NCBI RefSeq assembly: GCF_932526225.1
Contig: NC_064036.1
Location: 9,555,519 to 9,619,518, forward strand
From: Nematostella vectensis
Taxonomy: Eukaryota; Cnidaria; Anthozoa; Actiniaria; Edwardsiidae
Direction of reading: 5' to 3'
Length of the DNA: 64,000 nucleotides
Below, piece after piece: positions 45,955 through 57,691 of this stretch; the stretch's first letter is position 1; the number at the start of each line of letters is the position of its first letter. The position numbers were made by a program, and so were the translations under genes. A model generated the notes under the pieces. It had not been told where the DNA came from, ran no database searches, and was given only the letters and a program-made list of their open reading frames with translations.

Positions 45955-46233
45955 TGTTTCTTCGTCTTAACGCCTCAACCTTAACCGATAGGAGATGAAA
46001 AGTGCTTGTGAGAATGAAAAGTGCTTGTTATACTCAAGCTACTTGTTAAGTTTATTAATGTTTTTTTTATACTAATGATTTCTCCCATAGGGTGTTTGAG
46101 CAGGTGATACGAGTTACCTTGGAAGCAAGTGCGTTTAACTTTTCCTACGTGCAACTGAGCAAAACATCTCAAACACAGTTAAAACTACACTAACTGCATT
46201 TTCGCGTGCAAGGGTCTAGTCCAAGGGGAAAAA

Positions 46234-46252
46234 TGGGGGGGGGGGGGGGGGG
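46234..46252 (+). repeat. Poly-G tract
   Basis: G homopolymer of about 18 bases upstream of the GPCR gene. Confidence 0.8.
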
Positions 46253-46349
46253 TGCGCAAGCACTTCCTCTGGCGGCCAAAAAATTGGTCATTTCTTATTG
46301 GAAGATCGTCAAATACTAAACCTTTTAACCACATGATATCTATGACTGA

Positions 46350-46452
<103 letters not shown>

Positions 46453-48982
46453 CTTTGGGTTCCATAAAAGATTAGAGGGTTTATAACAAATCCCCTTGAA
46501 AGTCTATGGTTAAGACATGTCTACTCGAAAAATCACATATATAATTAGCAGGTCTCGGTATTCTTTTCCAATGAGGTAGAACAAAAACAACGAAAACCGT
46601 GATCCACCCTAACACTCCAACTTAGTACTGAGTCACCGGAAAGTATCGGACATCATCTGTGGATGTTTATTGTATACAAACAGAGCGTATTTTATATAAA
46701 TAAATATAGAGAAATACGAACAACTAAAAAACTTAATAAAATGAGTATTAAAGGCAATCGCCATGTTAGACTCCCTTGACAAAAACCTTGGCTAATCTGA
46801 CAGCAGCGAGAATGCTACGCCTCTGCATCACATGGTGATCGATTTTATCACATGACCGCGGGCGGAGTCACATGTCACATAGACAAAATAAGGCAGAGGC
46901 GATCAAAGACAGGCGAACAGAGTTTAGTAGCACAGGTAATCACTTGAAAGACTGTCACTCGCTTGATGCTAAAAGTTCCTGACGTATTTATGCCCTCAAG
47001 GGGGCATAGAGGAAGACAGGCTGATTAGGCTTAAAGACAAGGACAGTCTGAGCGAAGCTACACAAATTACCATAAGTAAAATGCTATGCATTCTCTATAT
47101 CCACGAGAAGATAACCATCAATTTTGCAAATATAGGTATCAGTGTGTCAAAATCTTAAGATCAAAGAAAAGCTTCAATTCACTTGCCCGTACTGTGAAGT
47201 GCGTCCTTCCAACGACGACTGTGAAATTCTGGTGTTATTTTTTTTTAATTTTCTTTCTTTTCTCTTTCCCATTCTTCATGTATCCTTCCTATAAGCGTTT
47301 TATTCAACTTTTTGCGATTCATGACTTGCAGGGACAATTGCATTTTGTAAGATGCGTGCCGATTAGAAGGCGCTCAAACATGCAGTAGCGCTAACTAACG
47401 CATCGCATCGTCTATTATGTGCAACGCTTACTGCGCACTACTCATTGCTTCTACGGCCGCCTTAGTCTAAACAATCTGAAAAAGTCTAAAATTACTTTAT
47501 ATCTTCTTTCTGTGTTCTGTTACTTGTAAACCCCTTCCCGCTCAAAGCCTGCTCTCCACTAATTTGCCAAACAAAAGCTTTTTCTATATTCTTGACGTTG
47601 ATTCTAAGCGTCAGTTATTGACAACACAAGGCAAGCTGTACAAACTAGTGGGTTATAACCACCTACATCTCTTTATGCGTCAGCCATTGTTTTTTACTTG
47701 AGCAAATCTCAATGTTATTGATGAAACTCACCAGTTTGGAGGAAAAGAATCGAGCAGTGCAAGTCTGAGGAAAGCCGTGGACTCTCAATAAATGACCACG
47801 ATTTTGCCCTCCGCTAGGCGCCTTGTGCACTCGTCACTTAATGCCGTCTAACATAACTAAAGATCTCATTTTTAACTACAGTTTAAGATGTTATTAACTA
47901 CTGTAAGAAAAACAATCTTAAGACACAAGCGAGCTGGTGGGATAGATCTTAACTCATATCACCCCATCGACGATTTTATCGGAGCTTTTGACATTCAAAA
48001 CCTACTTTTCTTGAATATTCATGTGTTAAGTACTATTCCAACATTCGTATCTTTGCAATGTTACACGTCTTCAGAGAGTAATCAGATCGGAATAAACCAA
48101 TAACAAGTTCTTTACTGAACAATGCGATTATGGCAAAGTAGTTTATGTGATTTTCAACTCTTTTATAAATAAACGAAAAATGAATTAGATATAAATTAAA
48201 AATCTCCCATGAACAGCAGGTGCATTGTGTATTTCACTGCTAGTGTAAAATCCAGAATCTAAGCAATCATTAAAATCCTATTAGTTTTATAATATGCACG
48301 TCGGTGTTATCGTAAGGAAATCGCATTTTGCTCGAGAATGCCACAAAAACGACTAGAAACGTACTTTGTGATGATGTTAAAAGGCCTTGTTGCTTTAAGC
48401 CATTACTTATTCCATTAAAAACGTACTTTTTCACCACGGAAACGCCATTGCCGCAACTTAATCCTGACTTCACGGTAATCAAAATCTTTTTTAACCAACG
48501 TCGACTAGAAGCTAGAATCAGGTGTTGGCGACAATTTTTTTTTCTGATTTTTATGGAGGGCCTTTCAATTTCTCTGCGTTGTTTACAACAAGTGCGTTAT
48601 TGGTATCCAAAGTCATGACAATTTGTACTCCTATTCTATTTTTAGTCATCGCAGAAAGAGTTATTAGTCTTCCCAGCAAAACACAATTAAAAACCGCTGC
48701 AATAACAGTTCTCTTGAATTCTTTTGATCACCTTATATGGCGAAGTCAATAGTTTATCATTACCGACGCGAGGGGAGTGGTTGAGGGAGCTTGGTTCGAG
48801 TTTCTTTTCGAGCGTATAAAAGAGATGATAATATTGTCTCGATTAAAACAAGACGAAATATAACTCTAGGATAATCTGTTGGTTGATGGCGTCCTTCTCT
48901 GGGTTTTTAATGAGCGACAGGCTGATGGCTAACCTGCGCCATTGTGTTCATATTTTAATAATGATATTTTCCATTTTCCCCG
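46453..48982. other. No supported gene
   Basis: 2.5 kb without recognisable coding sequence. 46840-46940 is GC-richer and could be promoter or leader sequence of the minus-strand GPCR, but I see no motif that shows it. Confidence 0.5.
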
Positions 48983-48986
48983 TTAA

Positions 48987-49925
48987 CCAATCCAATACTA
49001 TTACGCTCCAAGAAGGCCCAGGTTTAAAGCGTCACGAATGCAAACTAAACATCACCAAACCCGCGGGGTCTCAAGGATTTCTCCAAGGCATAGACGACCT
49101 TCAAAAGCACGCCCAAGCAATATAATAGAAATAACTCCATTTCAAAATATTAACCTTGATTTCTGGCCTATTCGTCAACAAAATGCTGAAACTCAGAAAC
49201 ATTTCTCACCAAAAAAGAGACAAAATACCGAACTACGAATAAAGATCAGCAAACGCAGATCAAGTCACAAATATACCTTTATTGCGCTCCGTCAGGTCCT
49301 ATTTTACAGCCACATTTATAAATGTCGCCATGTTAGGCCTGCACTGCATCATGGGAGTCTTGGGGAAAACATTGACAGAGAGGTGGGCAAACTCCTTCCC
49401 CATAATCATAACAGTTTTTTTTATAAGTCTCTTTGCCCCAAAGCTAAACAAAACTTTTCCAGGTCCAAGAATAAGCCTAAGAAAAAATTTGAATAAGGTT
49501 GGGTGGCAAAAGTGTTCCACATTGGAGAGTAAGAGGCCATTCACTAGAAAATTCCTTTCTCACTCGGTGAAACCGAAACAAGGAATTACCCCATTGAATC
49601 AATCTTAGCGTGCAAACATCCATAACCTCAGCATTTATTATACCCCAATGGACTTAATGTCCTAGGGCACTCTGCTGATGTGAAAAAAAAACCCAGTAAT
49701 TTCTAAGCAAATTACAAGCAAAACAGTTGTCAGCAAAAGGCGGTCACAGCATCATCGCTAGACTGAAGAGACAGCATTGTTGGAAACTTCAAGGCACATC
49801 GTCCTGTGTCAGCGGTAGCTAATTAACTTGACTGGTGTTGTAGTACTTGAAATCAGTTAGAATCAGTCAGAATACAGTCTGTTTTTCTTACAGTTTTGCT
49901 CAAAAAGTACTCGGAAACGAATGGG
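48987..49925. mobile_element. Second, diverged TTAA-flanked element
   Basis: Flanked by TTAA at 48983-48986 and 49926-49929. Several blocks match the 39.8-kb element in the same order: agatcagcaaacgcagatca, caaacatccataa, ataccccaatggactt, and the end cagtctgttttt..gctcaaaaa. Ends are less clearly inverted (CCAATCC / CCCATTC). No transposase. Confidence 0.6.
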
Positions 49926-49929
49926 TTAA

Positions 49930-50589
49930 ATATGAAACTACTCCGAAGTTATAAGTCAACTTTTCACGACTAGTGGGAAATCGGTAGTTTGCGCAATTGT
50001 TTTGATGAGTTTTTTTCTTTGAACAAAACGAATCATAACGAAATATGATTGAAGGATAGCGAAAAGACCCGTAACAGACCTCGAAATATGGGGGGATGGG
50101 GGAAAAGGCACAGAGACATTAAGAAAAAATTGAGGTGCACGGCCATGCCCTTACTGATGATTTCCTTTCTCCGGTGTCTAATCCCCCGCTTCAGCCCCGC
50201 TAGCTTAAAACTCGGTACGCCTATTCACAGATTCGATGTTTTAGTGTTTTTTTTTGGGAGAGCGCACTTTGATTGTGTGATATCACAGCCCCGCCGTATT
50301 GTGGGAAAAGCATTAGCTCAAGATCGATAAAACTGAAGGATGGTATTACATCTTCAATTGTCATGATTATATTGCTCGTGTTTGAAGGTCTTGATACTGT
50401 CTTTGTTCACGACCGAAAAAGGAAAACGTTCCATTTTCTGGCTGTTGTATAGAAGAATGGCCTTTGTAATAAAAAAGCACTTATTTCTCTTTTTGATACT
50501 TCTCCTCGATATAGTTATTCTACACAATCTCTGATAACCCCAAGTTCCGCCGTGATGCCAAATATAGCCCTTTAAAAATGTGTACACTA
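49930..50589. other. No supported gene
   Basis: Non-coding. Short open frames on both strands lack motifs. Confidence 0.5.
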
Positions 50590-51045
50590 ATTTCCTTGGG
50601 GCGATGATGTATCAAAATGACTTCAACTTCGTCCATGGCACCTTATGTTTACACTAAGAACCTTATATCTACACTTAGAGCATGTATCAAAACGACTTCA
50701 TTTCTTTTTATGATACCCACCCTACGTTTACATTAAGAGCCCGATGGCGATGATGTATCAAAACGACTTCAACTCCGTCTATGACACCTTATGTTTACAC
50801 TAAGAACCTTATATCTACATTATGTATCAAAACGAGATCAATTTCGTCTATGACACCCAACGTCTACACTGAAAACCATGGTAGCAGTGATGCATCAAAA
50901 CGACTTCAACTCCGACTATGACCCCCACCCTATGTTTACATTAAGAACCTGCTGTTGATGATGTATCATAATGACTTCCACTCTATGACCCTCTGTACAT
51001 ACTATTGTGCCAATGGCGATCATGTCAAAATGACTTCAACTCCGT
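50590..51045 (+). repeat. Irregular tandem repeat derived from the DDE gene 3' end
   Basis: Units contain gatgatgtatcaaaacgact, tcaactccgtctatgacacc and tatgtttacactaagaacc, about seven copies. The coding end of the minus-strand gene itself reads (plus strand) atcatgtcaaaatgacttca actccgtc, so the array includes and resembles the last codons. Confidence 0.8.
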
Positions 51046-54000
51046 CAAAATCTTTATAAGCCAGATAATCCGTAGAGTCGTCACGGAACTTCACCTTGTA
51101 CTCCTTAAGTTTCTTATTGTAATACTCGATCTTGCCCGTGAACCAACCGTTCTCGTACAGAGCTATGACTTCTCGCCCTACTAGCTCATCTTTTTCGTCT
51201 CTGTCCTCATAGCAATCCTCGAGGACTTGCTTGAGTTCGCACGCTTCTGGTTCAAGCTCCACTTCGTCTCTGTTGTCATACATTTCGAAGTCTGCGTCGA
51301 CAATGTTATCCTCGGACTGTGGAAAGTAAGACGTGGGTGCGATAATAGAAGGAGTAGGTACTTTGTAGTTATTCAGACCTTCAGGTGTTATGAGCTCATC
51401 ATCGACACCATTTGCAGTCATAAGACAACCACTCTTCTGCCAAACCCGCAGCCGAACACCGTCGTACTCTGGACTTAGAAGCTTTGCGTACGCGTCCCCT
51501 GCCCAGTAAGTTATCAAAATACGGCGCTCTTTCGCCGAAAGCGTCGACCCGAGCCACTTCTCGGAGTTTTCGTCGTCGTTTAGCCATGCACTGTGAGCTT
51601 GCCCGACCAAGGTCTTTAGAAGCTGCGAATAACCTGCATCTACTGGCTGCCAGAGGTCCGTTGCTCCAGGCAGTCCGTACCACACCATTCCTCCTTTTTT
51701 ACTAACAGCCTCCTTGAACTCTCGAGAGATCTGCCCAGTTTGGTTGTCACAAAAGACTACGAAACGCTCTTCCTTGTCTACAACAGCAGAGAGTGTTTTG
51801 TTGACCCAATCAACGCACGTCTGTATGTCGGCCCAGGCTTTTTCTTGAAAATACACGTCTACATCCGGATGGTAAGCTGACACTTCATCTTGACTTACCC
51901 GTTTCCCAGTTCCGCGGAAAATAAGGGCGAGACGGGGCTGTTCACCCGTTGGTCGAAAGCACACCTGGAGCTGACATTGCCGATGATCTAACGTACCATT
52001 CGAATGGGTCTTCGGTGTCACGAGAACTTCAGCGTTCTCTTCATCTTTCGAGGATTTTTGTGTCTTCTTACTACCAACCGCGAAAGGAAGAGGAATCTGA
52101 TCCACATTGAATCTTTCACATGGCTTATACCTCCCCCATTTCTCGTCGTATCTGTCATTTCGTCCAGTACGTATCAGCCTCTCTCGAGCAGTAGCGTGCC
52201 AGATCCTCAGCTTCGTCTCGAAACTCTGCTTGACTGGCCTCTTGTCTCGATGCCTCGCTCTCATCCGAATGTTGTGCTTTTTCAGGAAAGCTGTAATAAC
52301 ATGCTTACCAAGTGTTGCTTTGGGATCCCCTGTGATTTCCCGGTAGATTTTCCTTGCTTGACACCACAGCCAATCAAAATTGATAATGAAACCACGTGAT
52401 CGGGCTTCGTTGTACTTGTCGAAAAGAGCAACTGACAAACGGCTGTATTTACGGCTAGGGCGAATCTTTAGGAGTTCTGTGTGTGCCTCCGTTGCCGCAG
52501 CAACAATTTTTGTTTTGTCCTTCAACCACTTGGATACCAAGGACCGATTGATGTTGTATTTCTCTGCTATAGCGTGCGGATGTATGCCAAAATCGAAATC
52601 ATGAATGACTTCAGCTTTGAGCTGTATTGAATGCTGTTTACGGTGATCGGCACCTCTTCGTTTTGTGGGCTTTTCCGCATGAGACGGTTCAGATGCTGTC
52701 AAGTAAACATACATAATGATCAGTCATCGGTACATACATACTACAGATAACACAAATTTATCACAAATCCATTTGGGTTTGGGTTAGCTCTAGTCAACTT
52801 AGTGTTACGCATCCTTGGTGGCCTGCATGTTGCCCGCAACATGTGTCTTCGTTTGTTCAGGGCCTAAGTTACCTCGAGTTATGAAATAGTAGTATGTAAT
52901 CATACGGTTTCAAGTAATATACCAGACACAGTCCATTTTACAGTGTGTTTCACGTATGGCCCGTTGAGTTTTCGATTGTTCAATTGCTTGTAAGCCAGTC
53001 AACGCGTCTAGTAATAATGCACTGAATTACCTTTTTTCCTGGAATTAAAAGCTTTTTTCTGCACAGAATTACCTAAAAACCCACTGCTCTCAGCCAATCA
53101 GAGTAATCTTGGCAATCTTGGCATGTATATCATAAAGCCAATAATGACGACAAGCGGTGTCAGCATGCAGCGGCGGTCGCAAATAAAACTATCTAAAAAA
53201 TGAGGTGGAGGGAGGGTGGCGGAAGTGACTGGCGGGTGGGAGGAGGGGGTACCTGAGTTTGGCAAAGAGTACAGATAAAAGTGATACAAACAGTAGTAAA
53301 ATATGTATAATATCGTCTTTTATCGAGCAATCCGCCACTCCTACATAATAAATTTTGCACGATATACAATAAGTAAAAAAATAATATTTATCAAAACTCG
53401 TCTACAACTATGTTTTGGCAATAAAATATTGAGTACGACGAAAAGGCAGAAATAGAGGAAAGGTCTCACAATGGACTATTTCTCCCTTCGTATCCTACTC
53501 TCTTGACTCTATTATTGTTTCATTTTTTTGAAACTTATTTATTTTTAACCTCGAAGATGGGGGGACTAGTTGCAGGGAGGGAATTAGGTCTCCTGTTTTG
53601 ACATGGTATTTGGCACGTCTTTAAAAACAATAAAATTAAGTGCATTTTTAAACGAGAGGATGCGCATTGTAATCAATTTAATTATTCAACATCTATAAAA
53701 TGCAGATGTTACATATAACAAATAATTAGAGATTATTGTTCCTGTGCCACTGTTCTTGGCATGTTCTTGGCATTCATGATCTCAGTATATTTTCAAATTC
53801 AAAATAAAACAAAAATATTCCCAGCGTAAGCATTCATAAGCGTTCAAGTGCAGCAGCAATAGCTTTACTAAATCGTATTTGTAGATTTCAACCCCAGGTT
53901 TTTAATGGACTAAAAAATGTAAAACATTACATCCCCATGATTATTTAATGTATGATATTAATAAGTACGAACCTTTCTTGTTCAAGACGACGTTTTCGGC

Positions 54001-54324
54001 GGCTATTTGGGTAAGAACCTTCTCCACTGCATCTTGTACTGCATTACGAACATCTGATTCGCTGTCATCCGAAGGTTGTAAATTTCCTTTACTATTCTGC
54101 TCTGAGGCACCGACACTCGAAGGTTTTGTCTTCTTGGGGGAAATACCATGGACATGTTTGAGATGGGCTGCTAGCCCTTGTGTCTTTAGGAATTGCTTGC
54201 TACAGAAGCTACACTCGATTTGTTTTCCACTCTCTTCGATACTCGCTGCTTTTCTTTTCTTGGAGCTTTTGGGCTTGGTAAGACACGCTGAATCGGTCTG
54301 CTCCGGGACTTTGTCTTCTGACAT
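51020..54324 (-). CDS. C2H2 / CENP-B-type HTH / DDE nuclease / Tudor-like fusion protein, two exons
   Basis: Exons 54324-53973 and 52695-51020 on the minus strand join in phase (352 + 1676 = 2028 nt, 675 aa). Residues 38-59 hold a C2H2 finger (C38, C41, H54, H59). A pogo/CENP-B-like HTH follows near 140-180 (LKAEVIHDF, IAEKYNINRSLVSKWLKDK) and a second DNA-binding segment to about 280. The DDE domain has FNVDQIPLPFAV (D316), VVFCDNQTGQ (D434) and DLWQPVDAGYSQLLK (D470), matching the DDD layout of pogo/Tigger nucleases. The last 55 residues (VGREVIALYENGWFTGKIEY, KEYKVKFRDDSTDY) look like a Tudor/Agenet or chromo-like barrel. Both exons are free of stops. It may be a young transposon or a domesticated gene; only one candidate TIR was found nearby. 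Confidence 0.88.
52696..53972 (-). other. Intron of the DDE fusion gene
   Basis: Donor AAAG/GTTCGT and acceptor TTGACAG/CA on the minus strand. AT-rich interior with no element recognised. Confidence 0.75.
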
Positions 54325-54848
54325 GTTTTTCTTTTCACGAGTAGCAGACTACTCAAAAGCAGCGACGTGTGAACTAATTGAAACGCCTTTCAAAGAAAAC
54401 GTCGCTTTTCAATAGAAAATATCAGAATATTCTCACTGATTTGCCCCACTTACATTAGATGTAATTTTGTCTTATAAGAACAAGTCAGTTCTTGCCTCAG
54501 CGAGAGGTTGTTTTCGACGTATTTCGATCCTCGTATGTTCTTAAAATGTTCTTAAATTACATGTCTTAATTTATTCATATTTAGACCGGAAGTGATAGTG
54601 TTGTTTGTTGGCTGATATAAATAAAGCACAGGAAGCCCATGCCAATTTTAAGCATTCAAGCGAAAACCAGACAACCGAGGTGTTCCAATTTAAAAGCTCA
54701 ACATCTTTGTTGAAATAAATAACCAGGGAATAAATATATACTTTTTAGGATAGCAAGATGCTTGCCCATTGTCCATCTTCAGCATATCTTTTTGGCTTTT
54801 TTTTTATTATTATTTATAACCTTTACTTTTCTTTTCATTTCCCAAACT

Positions 54849-54939
54849 ATCGTTATATCTGTGTTTCGATACAACGATATTTCGATATAACGATTAATTT
54901 TTCTATCCCTCACCATATCGCTATGTCGAGGTTCCACTG
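54849..54939 (-). repeat. Solo pogo/Tigger-like terminal sequence
   Basis: On the minus strand it starts CAGTGGAACCTCGACATAGC and continues with ATCGTTATATCGAAATATCG-type repeats; TA follows the terminus. CAGTxGAACCTCGATATA is the usual end of Tigger/pogo elements. It lies 0.5 kb upstream of the DDE gene. A matching opposite end was not found on the other side of that gene. Confidence 0.6.
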
Positions 54940-55344
54940 TAAAAGTTCTGTGCAGACTTAGGATGAGGTAATGAAACATTATCTTTTGAGATTTAACCAA
55001 AACAACAGCTTAACAATATTCTTCATTGATGTTGAGATACTATGCGCACGTGCATTACAATATCACTGTTATGGTAACTGAACGAGTCCCCAAGGGACCC
55101 ACGGCGCCAAAGTAGACCCCGATATTTATCACCCTACGTCACAGCCAGCTGTGCGTGGAGTAACCGACTAAGACAGGGCTAGGAACCTGGTTATTGCCTC
55201 CCTATTAATGCGCGGGTGCCCCGGTACCCGTGTCTTTTGCTAGATAGCGGTGTTGGGGCCGAAATCTCCAGTTTAGCCGTAAAGCTTTAGCTGCCATACG
55301 GTAATTCAGCGCACGTCTGGATGTATGGTCTATATTTTGTGGAA
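54940..55344. other. No supported gene
   Basis: Non-coding, somewhat GC-richer than the surroundings. Confidence 0.5.
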
Positions 55345-55700
55345 GCACGGTTGGCCTAGTGTGTTAGCGCGTCGGCCTCTCACCGCTGTGGCCCAGGTTC
55401 GAATCCTGGCTCAAACTGGGGATTTTTTCCTGGTTCCTGCCTTGAGTCGAATTTGTCACAAGTGAGTTGAAGTTATTCTCCCGTGTTTCCAGTCTTCTCG
55501 GATAAGGACACTAAACCGGAGGTCCCGTCTCTTCAAGCTGCACTACATTAATCTGAACCGAAGGGACGTAAAAGAACCACTGGGGGACGCAATAAACCCT
55601 CTGGCAGTGACCAACCCCAGTGACAGTGCTTAAAAACCCAGCCAACAATCCTCAAATGTGAGGGGCAGGCTGTAATTGGTAAATAAATTTTTTTTTTTAT
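55345..55700 (+). mobile_element. tRNA-derived SINE
   Basis: The head resembles a tRNA gene with pol III box A (TGGCCTAGTGTGTTA, 55352-55366) and perfect box B (GGTTCGAATCC, 55396-55406). It is followed by a body not belonging to a tRNA (ggataaggacactaaaccgg aggtcccgtct) and a T/A-rich tail with taaataaa. The anticodon region is irregular and there is no pol III terminator directly after the head, so I call it a SINE and not a tRNA gene. Confidence 0.75.
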
Positions 55701-57691
55701 TAGTAAATAAAAAAAATTTTTGCGTTTTCAGTTTGCATTAATAGCAAGGTTCGATCCCAGCCAAAGGGCAAATGTTTTCCGCTCTTTTTCTATTCCCTCT
55801 TTTTCAAGTATCTTATTTATGTGTTCGACTTTTATCTGTCTAGATTCTTTGCTGAATCTCCTTATAAGGTGTGGAGCAAGACTGATAAATTATGTGAATC
55901 GGATGAAGAGAGGGCGCGGCCGTCCGGAAGTAGGGGCGTACGTGGCCTGCTACGGCTCTGAAAATTCTGGTACTTATCTGTTGACTAGGAATTTTAATGG
56001 CTAGCATTATTTGACTTTCACGTTTTGGTTGAGTTCTTCTGTGCACTTAAAGTGGGTTGAATTGCACAGCTCGTCTTTCAGCAACGTCATTTGGCTTGAT
56101 AACATAGAATTGTTCCTACTAAAGTATTTCACTTGTTCCTTGCCAAGTCCACTCTCGGTTGCAATAACGTGCTATATCAATCCATAAGACATACTTTTTT
56201 GTAGGCAAATCCGACAATAAACGTCCCTGCTGCAAAGACACTAAAAAAAATCTCTCTTCGGGGTTCGTCTGATTTTCATCAGAGAATTCCCCCCCCCCCC
56301 CCCCCCCCGGAAAAAAATTGGTTCCACTTTTTTCGGATTCGCATCCCCCCCCCCCCCCCCAAGAAAAATCCTGGGTCCTGGAAAAGACTGAAGTGAATGA
56401 GGTGAAGCGCGTTTTTTAGACCAATGACCTTGGACTGCCTGTGTTGAAATTCCCAATGTTCGAGCGAGATCCACAGGCTCCCTGTGTCTCAACACCTGCA
56501 AGCGAGTACCCAGAATGCCACAGTACACAACACGGACTTCGACAATGCCGAACAGACAAGACTCCCAACCATATAATATTCTGCTTGGAAATTCCCTTCA
56601 AACAAGCCTTATGAGATAGTACGACCTGTCCACGATGATAAGCACAGACGTGATGGCATCTGAGCTAAAAGACAAGGTAAAGCTCGCTTGCAAAGTCGCT
56701 CTTCTGTGCATATTGCGTCAACCAAAACTATGTATGAACGAAGAGCTAAGAATTTTAGAATACAAAGTGTGTTTTATTACCGTTTTTTTGATAGACAACA
56801 CCAACAGTATTTAGTTATCGTATTCATATAAAATTTTTAAGATGAATTTTCAGTGATCATTGAATCTATATCAAAGTCTAACGCAGCAAACTTCATTTAT
56901 TATTTGTGCTACATAGGACCCGATGGGGCATTCTCCAAACTCCTATAAAATGTATTTCCACTGTTTACCCGTGAAGGATCTTTAAACCATCTAAACCGGT
57001 AACGATGTATACAGAAAACCACTAAATTACCACAATAAAATACTGTGTCAAGAAAAAAATCCGAAATTCTCCTTACTATGTTTCAATTTTTTTAGATGGG
57101 AAAGACTGAAGCATGTCGTTTTGTCATGTTTTAATACCTTTGTGTTAGACTCCTGCTGAATTCTATTGCTTTTTCGATCAATGGTATTAAATCGAATAGT
57201 TTGATTGGTCCTACTATTTATCCAACCTTTTAAAATATCAAGTCTTTTATTTGGATGATCTGTCTGGATTTTATAAAAAAAAAGCGGGCGAATATTGTTT
57301 ATATTTGTTACATTAGATGGTTTCACATTTCTCATGTTTTCATTGTCGAACGGAAGCAACTTTCAATTTCCGGCTGTGTGCAAGGAAAAAAATTCTATTC
57401 TCTAAGGAATAGAATATAAAAATAGAAAACCAAACAATCTTCATTTTTAAACCAAAAATACTCCGCCTGTTTTATACATAACATTTATGCAATACGATTT
57501 GATTTTTTGATTTAGTTTTCATTTTTCTTTCCGGTTTTGGAACGTTTTCATCTGATTAATAAATTATCAAATGCAGCCACAAATTTGCTATTTCTTTTTT
57601 GTTCGCAAAAACCCAGACTATAACACTGCTAATTTCTTTTGTCAAATTAGATTTTGCTTATGATAATTCGATCATTCGTTCCGTTCCCTAG
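55701..57691. other. Upstream region of the ORP gene; no clear exon
   Basis: I looked for PH-domain or coiled-coil exons ahead of 57692 and found none that I can support. Open frames near 55880-56004 (+) and 57048-57359 (-) show no motif. Confidence 0.45.
56289..56379 (-). repeat. Dispersed GGCCCGTACCCAG-type repeat (copy 2)
   Basis: On the minus strand: cccaggatttttcttgggg, G-rich tract, gcgaatccgaaaaaagtgga accaattttt, G tract. Same block order as 16627-16710. Confidence 0.65.

Noticed and set aside
51399-51705. Two 70-95-codon frames inside the DDE gene
   Set aside because: Shadows of the long DDE coding exon in other frames.
51020-54939. Complete pogo/Tigger transposon bounded by two TIRs
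   Set aside because: Only the right end (near 54939) was recognised. No matching inverted end was seen to the left of 51020.
55345-55420. Functional tRNA gene
   Set aside because: Good box A and B but irregular anticodon arm and a SINE body directly attached.
56241-56528. HTH-like string DLARTLGISTQAVQGHW on the minus strand
   Set aside because: Isolated, in a frame that otherwise reads through C/G homopolymers, with no neighbouring transposase motif.
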